This document shows positions 25,493 to 33,370 of a stretch of 64,000 nucleotides of DNA, piece by piece (position 1 is the stretch's first letter; every line of letters starts with the position of its first letter). The translations under genes and the position numbers were made by a program. This DNA is from Brooklawnia sp963780175 (lineage in GTDB: Bacteria; Actinomycetota; Actinomycetes; Propionibacteriales; Propionibacteriaceae): contig CAWAAT010000001.1 of NCBI GenBank assembly GCA_963780175.1, positions 930,001-994,000 on the forward strand. Direction: 5' to 3'. The notes beneath the pieces are model-generated. The model saw only the letters and a list, made by a program, of their open reading frames with translations. It did not search any database and was not told where the DNA came from.

Positions 25493-26386
25493 ATGTCGAT
25501 GCCAGGGTGGTACCCCGATCCTGCTGGCGGCCAAGGCCGCTTCCGTTACTGGGACGGCAACGCGTGGACAAACATGACCAGCGCCAACCCTGCCGACCCC
25601 GTCCCGGGCGCGGGTCCGGGCATCGGCGACCTGACCGGGGCAGGCAATCGGAGCGGGTCCAGGACCGGTATCTGGCTGATCGCGGCCTTGGCGGCGCTCG
25701 TGGTGACCGCCATCGTGGCGTTCCTGGTGCTGCGCGGTGTCGGCGATCAGCGGTTCACTCCTGTGCCAGAGGACACCAATTCGGCCACCCCGACGGTGAC
25801 CGGGTGGGACGAGACCTCCCGACCCACTCCGCCCCCCACCGCGGCCGCCAGCGTCGTGGACTGTCCCTTCACCGAGGTGGCCGGGCTGAGCAGGCAAGGC
25901 CTGGACGGCCGACTGCACGGCGGAGGAATTTCGGCAGACAAGATCTCCGGCTGGCAGGAGGGGAACATGTACCTGCAGTGGGTGTCGGACTTCCACTCCC
26001 AGGTCGATGAGGTGCGACCCGGCTGGATCAGCAACATCGGGGTCGGTCAACTCAACACGGTGGACGGGTTCGCCGATCCGCAGACCGCGGCCCGCCAGAC
26101 CTTGGAGTGTTTCGCGACGTCGGGCTACTACCTCGGACTCACTCATCGAGTGGACCTGCTGAGCGAGCCCGCCACGGTTGATGGCTTCCCTGCGTGGCGG
26201 ATGCGCTCCGAGGTGCACATCCAGTCCAGCGAGATGCCAGAGATCGAGGGGGACGTGGTAGACATCATCGTCGTCGATCTGGGCGAACCTGACCGGATGG
26301 GCGTCTTCGTGTCGAGCGCGACCATCGGTGACAGCCGCCGGCAGGCACTGGTCGATGAGGCCATCGCCAGCCTGACTGTCGACTGA
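25493..26386 (+). CDS. DUF2510 membrane-anchored protein
   Basis: A 297-residue protein with an N-terminal DUF2510 motif (PGWYPDPAGGQGRFRYWDGNAWT), a Gly/Pro linker and one transmembrane helix (IWLIAALAALVVTAIVAFLVLR, about residues 62-83). A Thr/Pro-rich stalk leads to an extracytoplasmic C-terminal domain of about 180 residues with two cysteines. That domain is a PsbP/LpqN-like alpha/beta pattern without a confident family match. DUF2510 sits on the cytoplasmic side of many actinobacterial envelope proteins; its role is unknown. TAGACT ends seven bases before the ATG. A hairpin follows the stop codon. Confidence 0.78.
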   Translation: MSMPGWYPDPAGGQGRFRYWDGNAWTNMTSANPADPVPGAGPGIGDLTGAGNRSGSRTGIWLIAALAALVVTAIVAFLVLRGVGDQRFTPVPEDTNSATPTVTGWDETSRPTPPPTAAASVVDCPFTEVAGLSRQGLDGRLHGGGISADKISGWQEGNMYLQWVSDFHSQVDEVRPGWISNIGVGQLNTVDGFADPQTAARQTLECFATSGYYLGLTHRVDLLSEPATVDGFPAWRMRSEVHIQSSEMPEIEGDVVDIIVVDLGEPDRMGVFVSSATIGDSRRQALVDEAIASLTVD

Positions 26387-26404
26387 CCACACGTTTGCGC
26401 GGTG

Positions 26405-26432
26405 GATCGCGCAGCGTAGTCGCTGTGCGATC
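26405..26432 (+). terminator. Hairpin after the DUF2510 gene
   Basis: A twelve-base stem (GATCGCGCAGCG with CGCTGTGCGATC, one G-U pair) and a TAGT loop, 18 bases after the stop. An outer GCGG/CCGC pairing can extend it. Confidence 0.6.
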
Positions 26433-26484
26433 TTCCGCAACAACCGCGCCGGGCCGTGGGAGAGGCGCCACTTCTGGACGAGCC

Positions 26485-26490
26485 TAGAAT
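26485..26490 (+). promoter_or_regulatory. -10 box for a leaderless map transcript
   Basis: TAGAAT, 7-base spacer (CGATCGG), then the GTG at 26498. Confidence 0.5.
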
Positions 26491-26497
26491 CGATCGG

Positions 26498-27409
26498 GTG
26501 AGTGAACCGATCAAGCCCCATCCCGTCAGTCCGATGCGCGCCGTGCCGTCCAACGTGCCGCGGCCGCCCTACGCGGGGGTGATGAGTGCCGAGCAGTACG
26601 ACGGTTCCGACGTGCAGTCGGCCGAGGTCATCGAGGCAATGCGGCTCGCGGGTCGGATCGCCGCCGACTCGATCCTGGTGGCCGCTGCCGAGATCCGTCC
26701 AGGAGTCACCACCGATCACCTGGACGCGGTCGCCCATGAGTACCTGTGCGATCTGGGCGCCTACCCCGCGTCCCTGGACTATCGGGGCTTCCCGAAGAGC
26801 ATCTGCACCTCGGTGAACGAGGTCATCTGCCACGGCATCCCGGACGCGCGGCCGCTGGCTGAGGGAGACCTGGTGAAGATCGACTCGACGGCCTACATCA
26901 ATGGTGTGCACGGCGACAACTGCGCCACCTTCTACGTGGGCGAGGTCTCGGAAGAGGCCAGACTGCTGTCGGAACGCACCCGGGAGGCCATGTACCGCGG
27001 CATCAAGGCGGTCAAGCCCGGGCGTCCCCTGTCGGTGATCGGCCGGGTCATCGAGTCCTACGCCAAGCGCTTCGGTTACGGAGTGGTGCGGGAATACACC
27101 GGGCACGGCGTGCACACCGCCTTCCACTCCGGGCTGATCGTCCTGCACTACGACGAGCCGATGCTCACCACCGTCATGCAACCGGGCATGACGTTCACCA
27201 TCGAACCGATGCTCACCCAGGCCAACCCCCGCACCAAGCAGTGGGACGACGGCTGGACGGTGCTCACCCAGGACGGCTCCTGGTGTGCCCAGTTCGAGCA
27301 GACCATCGTGGTGACCGAGACCGGTGCCGAGATCCTCACCGTGCCCAGTACGGGTGACCTCATCGCCGGCGGCGACCCGACGGCCATCGATCTCGCCCAA
27401 CTGGGGTGA
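26498..27409 (+). CDS. map: Methionine aminopeptidase type I
   Basis: A 303-residue metalloprotease that removes the initiator methionine from nascent proteins. An N-terminal extension (about 45 residues, Pro-rich, PMRAVPSNVPRPPYAGVM) precedes the pita-bread fold. Metal ligands are visible in order: KIDSTAYINGVHGDNCATF (two Asp), GHGVHTAFHSG (His), TIEPMLTQ (Glu) and CAQFEQTIVV (Glu). The first His of the substrate pocket lies in VICHGIPDARPL. The start is GTG at 26498, directly after a -10-like box with no ribosome site. The N-terminal extension matches actinobacterial MetAPs that contact the ribosome. The next gene begins 31 bases after the stop. Confidence 0.95.
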   Translation: MSEPIKPHPVSPMRAVPSNVPRPPYAGVMSAEQYDGSDVQSAEVIEAMRLAGRIAADSILVAAAEIRPGVTTDHLDAVAHEYLCDLGAYPASLDYRGFPKSICTSVNEVICHGIPDARPLAEGDLVKIDSTAYINGVHGDNCATFYVGEVSEEARLLSERTREAMYRGIKAVKPGRPLSVIGRVIESYAKRFGYGVVREYTGHGVHTAFHSGLIVLHYDEPMLTTVMQPGMTFTIEPMLTQANPRTKQWDDGWTVLTQDGSWCAQFEQTIVVTETGAEILTVPSTGDLIAGGDPTAIDLAQLG

Positions 27410-27440
27410 ACCGGACCGTGCCGCCCGGGTGCGATCAGCC

Positions 27441-28247
27441 ATGCCGCGTCTAGCCGCACGACCCAAACGCCGCAGGACGCTGGTGGCAGTGATCACCGTG
27501 CTTGTCTTGCTGGTCAACCTGAGCGTCAATCCGTGGCTCGCGAGGTACCGCTCGCTGGCGGTCATGACGGGCTACGACTGGTCGTACGAACGTGACTCAC
27601 TTCCCCGGGACGCGGGCGTCCGCGTTGACATGCCGCTGTCAGCCTCGGGTTACTACCCGCGGATGATCACTTTCAATGCCGACCAGCAGATGTCGGCCTG
27701 GCTTGGCGTCCCGGTGCGGTTCACGGTCGACTTCACCTTCGGGGACTTCGAGGCCTGGGCACCCCACAGCAGCATCTTCGATCCGGACGATGCCCGATAC
27801 GGCGCCTACGTGGGTAGCTACTTCCTGGCCGGTCTCGGGCGTCCGCTCACGGCACGTGAGGTGGCGCAGGTCGCCGAGTTCGATCAACGACAGCTGGCCC
27901 TGCCGGCGCTCGGTCTCGGCATTCGTGACAACCACTTCGACGTCCTTGAGTCGGTCAGCGCACCTGCGACGTTCGCCGGGCACGACTGGACCGGTCATGA
28001 CGCGGTCATCAGCACTAACTGCCCCGACCATTCACCAGACGGTTTCCATGCCCACCACCTGCAGTTCGGCAGGCCCCCGGCCACGTCCGTGGAGTACCCC
28101 GTGTGCCAGATGCTGGCCCGGATCGAGGTGACCTATCTCGCCGACCGGGACGTGAGCGTCGGGTTGTACATCATGGCCGCCAGCCTGGCCGAGCTCGATA
28201 GGCTCAGCGAGCTGGTGGTGCGCCGCGCAGCGCTCACCCTCGATTGA
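27441..28247 (+). CDS. Hypothetical membrane-anchored protein
   Basis: A 268-residue protein of unknown function. A very basic N-terminus (PRLAARPKRRR) precedes one hydrophobic segment (TLVAVITVLVLLVNLSVNPWL), likely a signal anchor. The rest looks extracytoplasmic, with AWLGVPVRFTVDFTFGDFEAW, FDPDDARYGAYVGSYFL, CPDHSPDGFHAHHLQFG and a later single Cys (EYPVCQML). ATG 27441 or GTG 27429 are both possible starts. It follows map by about 30 bases and probably shares its transcript. Its last 14 bases overlap the end of the convergent TIGR01906 gene. I recognise no family; the two cysteines and the HAHH cluster are the only potentially functional features I see. Confidence 0.65.
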   Translation: MPRLAARPKRRRTLVAVITVLVLLVNLSVNPWLARYRSLAVMTGYDWSYERDSLPRDAGVRVDMPLSASGYYPRMITFNADQQMSAWLGVPVRFTVDFTFGDFEAWAPHSSIFDPDDARYGAYVGSYFLAGLGRPLTAREVAQVAEFDQRQLALPALGLGIRDNHFDVLESVSAPATFAGHDWTGHDAVISTNCPDHSPDGFHAHHLQFGRPPATSVEYPVCQMLARIEVTYLADRDVSVGLYIMAASLAELDRLSELVVRRAALTLD

Positions 28248-28869
28248 GGCTGCGCCGCAAGCCTCGTCCCAACGCGATGGCGGCAGCACTGAGGGCCACC
28301 ATGACCACCAGGATGGCGAAGGCGTTGCGCATGAACAACGCCTCAGGCAGGTAGTCGATGATCGGGTCGACCCGCGGGTCGAAGATCCACAGGTCGTTGT
28401 CGAAGGCGATCTCGTGAAAGGCCACGAAGGCCCGGTCGAAGTCGATGGCCAGCGGAATGGCCAGAGCGAGGGGCGTGGCCAGGGCGATGACGGCCCCGGC
28501 GGTCAGGAAGGCTGACGTGTGATGCCTGCGCCACAGCCACAGTCCCAGGACGATCGCCAACACCAACCCCGCCAGCCCGGACAGCACGAAGATCTGGAAG
28601 ATGTCCTTCGCCTCGGCGAAGTGCTGGCGGCCGGCGTCCGACATCGGCAGTGTCTCCAGGCGCAGTTCTGCGACCCAGGGCAGCAGGCTGTAGTCGATGA
28701 CCCGGTCGTAGTTGGCCTGCATCTGGGCATCGGTCAACTGGAAGGTATTGAGCTTGCCCGCCGAGAACCACGGGTAGGTGAACTTCGCGGCCAGAACCGC
28801 CGTCACCGAGCCGCCCAGGATGGCCACCGCCAAAGCCAGGGACGCCAGGACGTTCAGCACTGTTCGCAT
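28234..28869 (-). CDS. TIGR01906/DUF1461 family integral membrane protein
   Basis: A 211-residue membrane protein with four predicted helices: VLASLALAVAILGGSVTAVL, IFVLSGLAGLVLAIVLGLWLW, AFLTAGAVIALATPLALAIP and AFAILVVMVALSAAAIALG. The hallmark DIFQ, FHEIAFDNDLWIFDP and DYLPEALFM blocks belong to the TIGR01906 (DUF1461) family. AAGGAGG precedes the ATG at 28869. Function is unknown; in other Gram-positives a member lies next to lipoprotein-modifying genes, but nothing of that kind is near here. The gene ends inside the end of the convergent hypothetical gene. The next 180 bases toward the Rpf-like gene hold no recognisable gene. Confidence 0.85.
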   Translation of the reverse strand: MRTVLNVLASLALAVAILGGSVTAVLAAKFTYPWFSAGKLNTFQLTDAQMQANYDRVIDYSLLPWVAELRLETLPMSDAGRQHFAEAKDIFQIFVLSGLAGLVLAIVLGLWLWRRHHTSAFLTAGAVIALATPLALAIPLAIDFDRAFVAFHEIAFDNDLWIFDPRVDPIIDYLPEALFMRNAFAILVVMVALSAAAIALGRGLRRSLNRG

Positions 28870-29050
28870 ACGCCTCCTTCACCATTGCGACCGATGCGCC
28901 CGCATACTCCCAGACGAATCGGTCGCAATCATTCACACCGTCAAGGACGAGTCGGCCTGTGGGGCAATTCCTGCCAAGCCTAGACGGTCAGCGTCGGCGC
29001 CCCTGAAAGGGTTGGGCAGACCGGCGGTGGGGTGGCGCCGCGTTCGCAGG

Positions 29051-30010
29051 TCAGCCGGCGGGCACGCTGTCGTTCAGTCGGTACATGAAGGCGGCCATCG
29101 CGTCCCGGTTCACGGGGGTCACCGGTCGGAAGGTGCCGTCATCCCAACCCTCCGAGATGCCCTCGTCGGCCAACCAGGAGACCTCCAGGTAGAACTGCGT
29201 GTCGGCGCTCAAGTCGGTGAACGGGCTCACCGCGGGCGGCGTGAACTCCGGCTCCCCGGCGAACCGGTACATGAATGCAGCCATGGCGTCCCGGTTGACC
29301 GGCTGGGTGGGGCGGAAGGTCCCGTCCCCCCAACCAGTCGAGATGCCCTCGCCGGCCAGCCACGAGACCTCCAGGTAGAACTGCGTGTCGGCGCTCATGT
29401 CGGCGAACGGGCTCACCGCGGGCGGCGTGAACTCCGGCCGACCCGCGAACCGGTACATGAACGCAGCCATGGCATCACGGTTGACCGGCTGGGTGGGGCG
29501 GAAGGTTCCGTCTCCCCAACCGGTCGAGATGCCGACGTCGGCCAGCCAACTGATCTCCGCGAAGAACGGATTCGACGCCACGACGTCCGTGAAGGCTGCG
29601 GTGTCCGGCACCGGGTCCGGCACTGCGGCCGGCATCGCATCCGGATCCGCGCCGCCATTGGTCTTGTTGAGCCCTGCCCTCACGGAGCACACCGGCCACG
29701 CGCCCGGGCCCTGCGTGTACAGCACCCGGCGGGCGATGGCGATCTGCTCGTCCTTGGTCGCCAGGTCCGCGCGGGCGGCGTAGTCGGTGCCACCGAAAGC
29801 GGCCCACGTTGACGGGACGAACTGCAGTCCTCCGTAGAAGCCGTTGCCGGTGTTGATCGACCAGTTTCCGCTGGACTCGCACATGGCGACGCTGTCCCAG
29901 ACCGCGGGGTCCCATGCTTGGGCCGGCGCGGGAGTCACCATGCCGGCGAGGATGAAGGTACCCGTCAGCAGGCCGACCGCCGTGATTCGTGCTGGTGTTC
30001 TGAACGCCAT
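29051..30010 (-). CDS. Secreted Rpf-like muralytic protein with three SLH-type repeats
   Basis: A 319-residue exported protein. Signal peptide MAFRTPARITAVGLLTGTF to about APAQA. Then a resuscitation-promoting-factor (lysozyme-like) domain with the catalytic Glu in VAMCESSGNWSINTGNGFYGG, LQFVPSTWAAFGG, and a second cysteine in WPVCSVRAGLN. A short Asp/Pro linker leads to three S-layer-homology-like modules, each with FYxEVSWLA-x-GIS-x-GW, DGTFRP and VNRDAMAAFMYR. Rpf domains cleave peptidoglycan glycan strands; SLH modules usually tether proteins to secondary wall polymers. The start at 30010 is chosen because GGAGGGG lies about eight bases upstream. No other SLH protein is in the window. Confidence 0.87.
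   Translation of the reverse strand: MAFRTPARITAVGLLTGTFILAGMVTPAPAQAWDPAVWDSVAMCESSGNWSINTGNGFYGGLQFVPSTWAAFGGTDYAARADLATKDEQIAIARRVLYTQGPGAWPVCSVRAGLNKTNGGADPDAMPAAVPDPVPDTAAFTDVVASNPFFAEISWLADVGISTGWGDGTFRPTQPVNRDAMAAFMYRFAGRPEFTPPAVSPFADMSADTQFYLEVSWLAGEGISTGWGDGTFRPTQPVNRDAMAAFMYRFAGEPEFTPPAVSPFTDLSADTQFYLEVSWLADEGISEGWDDGTFRPVTPVNRDAMAAFMYRLNDSVPAG
29054..29593 (-). repeat. Three tandem 186-bp SLH-module repeats
   Basis: Equivalent bases recur at 29102, 29288 and 29474, exactly 186 bases (62 codons) apart. The two upstream units are nearly identical at DNA level; the C-terminal unit has diverged (VTPVNRD in place of TQPVNRD). This suggests recent internal duplication inside the Rpf-like gene. 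Confidence 0.85.
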
Positions 30011-30191
30011 GCCGATGCCCCTCCCGGTGCCCGGGCCCCGCGTCGTTGGTGGGGGCCTGCCGCGCCTGAAGGTAGGCAGCGCTCCCCTGGCGGGCAACCC
30101 CGGTCGAGGGTGATGCTTGAGGGTTCGCGCCTGAGAACGCGCTGAACAAACCTCAAGTCTCGATGGCTACCTGAGAGTCGGCTGAAGCGAG

Positions 30192-30260
30192 GCGCTCCCG
30201 CTCCCCGAATGACCAGCCGCTCCCGAACAATCGGGAGCGGATTGCGCTTTCGGGAGCGGG
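30192..30260. repeat. 69-bp nested palindromic element, copy 1
   Basis: The central perfect 10-base stem CCGCTCCCGA / TCGGGAGCGG has an ACAA loop. It is flanked by outer arms containing CGCTCCCG and CGGGAGCG. It is identical to the copy at 51916-51984 at all but about six of 69 positions. It starts 11 bases beyond the 3' end of the RNase P RNA, so it may also work as its terminator. Confidence 0.85.
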
Positions 30261-30271
30261 CGCACAGGTGT

Positions 30272-30688
30272 GGGACGAGTTGGCCTGTAAGCCGGATTCT
30301 GTGCCCCTGGGGGCGGTGATCATCCATCTGCGACCGCCGTTACCGACGGCCTTCCCCGGACGCTTGCGCATCCGGCGTGCGACCTACCCGGGAACTCGGG
30401 CGGGCCGCCCTCGATCGCTCCCGCAGACGCTTGCGCGTCCTCTTGGTCTTGCTCCGGGTGGGGTTTGCCGTGCCGCGACTGTCACCAGTCGTGCGGTGGT
30501 CTCTTACACGCGCCGTTTCACCCTTACCCGAACCTGCACCCCTTGCGGGGAAGGTGTTCGGGCGGTCTGTTCTCTGTGGCACTGTCCCGCGGGTCGCCCC
30601 GGGTGGGTGTTGCCCACCACCTGCCCTGTGGAGTCCGGACTTTCCTCGACGCTCGCGCGCCGCGATCACCCGGCCAACTCGTCCAACG
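30272..30688 (-). ncRNA. rnpB: RNase P RNA (class A)
   Basis: The catalytic RNA that trims tRNA 5' leaders. Read on the minus strand, the 5' part contains the universal GAGGAAAGTCCGGACTCC block followed by ACAGGGCA (about 30615-30650). The interior has GGGTAAGGGTGAAACGG and the J-region AAGAGACCACCGC. The 3' end reads AGAATCCGGCTTACAGGCC. The first bases (GGACGAGTTGGCC) pair with the last (GGCCAACTCGTCC), closing helix P1 and defining both ends to within a few bases. The length (about 417) and GC-rich extra helices fit actinobacteria. Short reading frames inside it are not genes. Confidence 0.95.
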
Positions 30689-30700
30689 CCACATTCTACG

Positions 30701-32143
30701 TCAGGCGGGCTCGAACAGCACGCGCCCCTCGTCCAGGTCGGCAGTCACCAGCCGCAGGCATCGCTCGTCGCCCAGGCCCAGGCCGTCCCCGGCCACCGGT
30801 GCCTCCACCGCTACCCGCGGGATGGACGCGACGCCCCTGTCCGGTCGGCGGTCGTCCAGGTCGATGATGGTGCCCTCGAAGAATTGGCCGACGTGATCGC
30901 GCAGGACGAGCGCCTCGACGAAGTCGATGATCCCCCGCTCGAACTTCTTGGCCCTTCGGTCGGATGTGGCCATCTCGTCAGGCAGGGCTCCGAGGGCCTC
31001 GATTATCCAGGACTGCGGCGCTACCCCGGTCACCAGATCTGCGCACAGCTCACCGGTGTACCTGTCGACCAGCCGCCGCAAGGGAGCCGTGGTGTGCGCG
31101 TAGTGTGTGGCCAACGCCGCGTGGACGCTCACTTGACCGGGGTCGTCCCGGTCGATCGCGGTGTAGGAGGCCCCTCGGAACAGCAAGGTGCAGGCGTTCA
31201 GCATGGCCTGCCCGTCCGGGTCGGACCTGTCCAGCGACCTGACAAAGTCCGGGTAACTCATCGACCTCGGCCATGCCAGGTGCAGCGATTTGGCCACCCG
31301 ACGCAGTTTCTCGACGTCGCGTCTTTCGGCCGGCGGCAGGGTTCGCAGCATGCCGAGGTCGGCCCCCAGCATGATCTGAGCTGCGCTGATCCCGGTCAGC
31401 AGCGAGATCTGGGCGTTCCAGCCCTCCACCGCCAGCGGCGTCCGAAACTGCAGGTGCCACTCGGAACCGTCAGCGACAACCTCCTGCTCGGGTAGGTCAA
31501 GGCTGACTCCTCCCCGGTCTATCTCGACCTGCTGACGCAACCGCCCCACGGTACGCAGCAGCGTCAACGACTCGCTGGCCTGCCCGGAGTCGATCTCGCG
31601 TTGGACTCCCGCGTAATCGAGCTTGGCGCGGCTGCGGATGATCGCCCGCTCGAGGAAGATGTCGGCGATCTGGGCGTCCGCGTCCAGATCGATCCGCCAG
31701 ACCAGGGCCGGACGCGGTCGTCCGTCTGCCAACAGGCTGGCAGCGAATTCGCTCAGTTCGGGGGGATGCAGGGGGATGCGCCACGTCGGCGCGTAGAAGG
31801 TCTGGCCACGTCGGTGGGCTTCAAGGTCGATCGCTCCCCCCGGACGCACCCATGCCCCGACATCCGCGATGGCGTACCAGACCCGGTAGCCGGCGCCCAG
31901 CCGCTCGATGTACAGCGCCTGGTCAAGATCGGTGGAGCCCGGCGGGTCGATGGTCACGAACCCCAGATCCGTCAGGTCGGTGCGACGGTGGCCATCCACG
32001 GGCCCGGACGCCGCCAACTCGGATGCCTCGGCCAGCACTGCGTCGGGGAACCGCGCAGGAACCTCGAGCCGGGTCGCCAGCCTACGCAGACCATCGACAA
32101 GTGCGGCTGGGGCGTCCGGGACGCGTACGTGACGGATCGGCAT
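30701..32143 (-). CDS. RNB-domain (RNase II-like) ribonuclease
   Basis: A 480-residue 3'-5' exoribonuclease of the RNase II family. The metal-binding aspartates occur in FVTIDPPGSTDLDQALYIE near residues 64-76, followed by WYAIADVGAWVRPGGAIDLEA. RRGQTFYAPTWRIPLHPPELSE and the active-site arginine region HYAHTTAPLRRLVDRYTGEL complete the RNB core. It lacks the N-terminal cold-shock domains and a clear C-terminal S1 domain of full RNase II/R, as in other short actinobacterial RNB proteins. TAGGTT lies six bases before the ATG. It ends 13 bases before the start of rnpB on the same strand. Confidence 0.88.
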   Translation of the reverse strand: MPIRHVRVPDAPAALVDGLRRLATRLEVPARFPDAVLAEASELAASGPVDGHRRTDLTDLGFVTIDPPGSTDLDQALYIERLGAGYRVWYAIADVGAWVRPGGAIDLEAHRRGQTFYAPTWRIPLHPPELSEFAASLLADGRPRPALVWRIDLDADAQIADIFLERAIIRSRAKLDYAGVQREIDSGQASESLTLLRTVGRLRQQVEIDRGGVSLDLPEQEVVADGSEWHLQFRTPLAVEGWNAQISLLTGISAAQIMLGADLGMLRTLPPAERRDVEKLRRVAKSLHLAWPRSMSYPDFVRSLDRSDPDGQAMLNACTLLFRGASYTAIDRDDPGQVSVHAALATHYAHTTAPLRRLVDRYTGELCADLVTGVAPQSWIIEALGALPDEMATSDRRAKKFERGIIDFVEALVLRDHVGQFFEGTIIDLDDRRPDRGVASIPRVAVEAPVAGDGLGLGDERCLRLVTADLDEGRVLFEPA

Positions 32144-32149
32144 GGTCGA

Positions 32150-32155
32150 AACCTA
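32150..32155 (-). promoter_or_regulatory. -10 box for a leaderless RNB-nuclease transcript
   Basis: On the minus strand TAGGTT, a 6-base spacer (TCGACC), then ATG at 32143. Confidence 0.5.
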
Positions 32156-33268
32156 CTCGGATCGGCGGGGCGCGTACTTCGGTTTGAACAGGTGAGCCGG
32201 GACCAGTCGGCGCAGCTTCATCGCGGGTTCTTCCACGAGCTTCCACGACACCCAGGCGAGCGGAACCGTGAGCGCGGTGGACACGGCAGCGAATCCCAGC
32301 ACGCCCAAGGAATGACCACCGTTCAAGGCAAGCATCTGCTGGACTGGGAACGCGTAGATGTAGACGCCGTAGGAGATGTCGTTGCGGGCTCCCAACCGGA
32401 TGGGGAGTCTGCCGCCGAGGACCAGCAGAAGGTAGCCCAGCAAGAAGGGGGCAACGCCCAGGTACCACGGGTAAGAGACGAGCCGGATGGCGAGGATCGC
32501 GACGCCGGCAATGCCCGCCGCCACCAGTGAGGACCGGATCCACCCACCGAGGAAGTACAACGCCATGCCTGCAGCGAAGAAGGCGAAGAAGCGCTTCGCG
32601 TCCATGTCCATCCACCCGGTGCCGAACCTGCCATAGCCCCACTCCCCCAGCGCCGCCCCGCCGGCCGCCACTGCGATCACCGGCACGATGAAGGCGGCGT
32701 ACTTGCGGATCGGTGGCAGCCAGAGCAGCACCGCTGCCACCAGGTACGCCTTGAACTCGTAGATCAACGTCCACAGCGAACTGTTCCACTCGTACGGGAA
32801 CGGCACGGTCTCGAGCGTGCTGTCGATGCCCCACTGGTGGATCTGCAGGCCGGCATTGGCGACGACGTACTCGACACCGCTCTGCTGGACGTACGCCTCA
32901 CCGGGGTACCGGCCGGCGAGGGGAGCGAAGACGAAGGCGACGACGACGATGCACACCCAGAACCCCGGCATGATGCGCAACAAGCGCCGCCACAGGTAGG
33001 CAAGCAGCCCCAGACGCATTCGGCTGCCAGCGATCAGGAACCCCGACAGTACGAAGAAGCCGTCCACGGCACTGTCCGCGACGGCCTCGAGCCAGTCGTA
33101 GGGGAAGCCACCCAGCGGGGCGGAGTGCCCCAGGATCACCGTTGCGGCCAGGATCAGCCGCAAGAAGTTGAGTGCGTTGTCGTGGCCGCCCAGGACACCC
33201 GACAAAGAGGTGTCGGGTATGGCGAGCGGCTGGCTCGCGTCGCGATCGATCTCCGCCAGTGAACCCAC
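32153..33268 (-). CDS. Acyltransferase family 3 membrane protein
   Basis: A 371-residue integral membrane acyltransferase (OafA/NodX superfamily) with about ten hydrophobic helices. Motifs: LNFLRLILAATVILGHSAPLGG with the catalytic-type His, FFVLSGFLIAGSRMR, RRLLRIMPGFWVCIVVV, and the C-terminal WVSWKLVEEPAMKL. These enzymes transfer acetyl or other acyl groups from CoA to extracytoplasmic glycans. No glycan gene cluster is adjacent, so the acceptor is unknown. The start is GTG with GAGAGGG upstream. There is no SGNH hydrolase fusion. It lies between the RNB nuclease (10-base gap) and the ABC exporter, with no sign of transfer. Confidence 0.85.
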   Translation of the reverse strand: MGSLAEIDRDASQPLAIPDTSLSGVLGGHDNALNFLRLILAATVILGHSAPLGGFPYDWLEAVADSAVDGFFVLSGFLIAGSRMRLGLLAYLWRRLLRIMPGFWVCIVVVAFVFAPLAGRYPGEAYVQQSGVEYVVANAGLQIHQWGIDSTLETVPFPYEWNSSLWTLIYEFKAYLVAAVLLWLPPIRKYAAFIVPVIAVAAGGAALGEWGYGRFGTGWMDMDAKRFFAFFAAGMALYFLGGWIRSSLVAAGIAGVAILAIRLVSYPWYLGVAPFLLGYLLLVLGGRLPIRLGARNDISYGVYIYAFPVQQMLALNGGHSLGVLGFAAVSTALTVPLAWVSWKLVEEPAMKLRRLVPAHLFKPKYAPRRSE

Positions 33269-33370
33269 GTCAGCCCTCTCGGGTTAGTGCCCAAGCTGCG
33301 AGCCCAGGCCCACGTTGATGGTAGCGCTGGATGTCACTGCTGCAGCCAGGGTGCCACGCTCCAACTGGCG

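Noticed and set aside
24026..27565. Very long open frame extending glnA2 upstream across the DUF2510 and map genes
   Set aside because: High GC keeps the antisense frame open; the part upstream of 25360 has biased, low-complexity composition and opposes two well-supported genes.
30011..30191. Possible c-di-AMP (ydaO-type) riboswitch before the Rpf-like gene
   Set aside because: Rpf genes in actinobacteria often carry one, and the 180-base leader is GC-rich with G runs, but I could not find the conserved aptamer core blocks in order.
30340..30867. Open frames inside 30.3-30.9 kb on both strands
   Set aside because: They overlap the RNase P RNA and the 3' end of the RNB gene and have no protein-like features.
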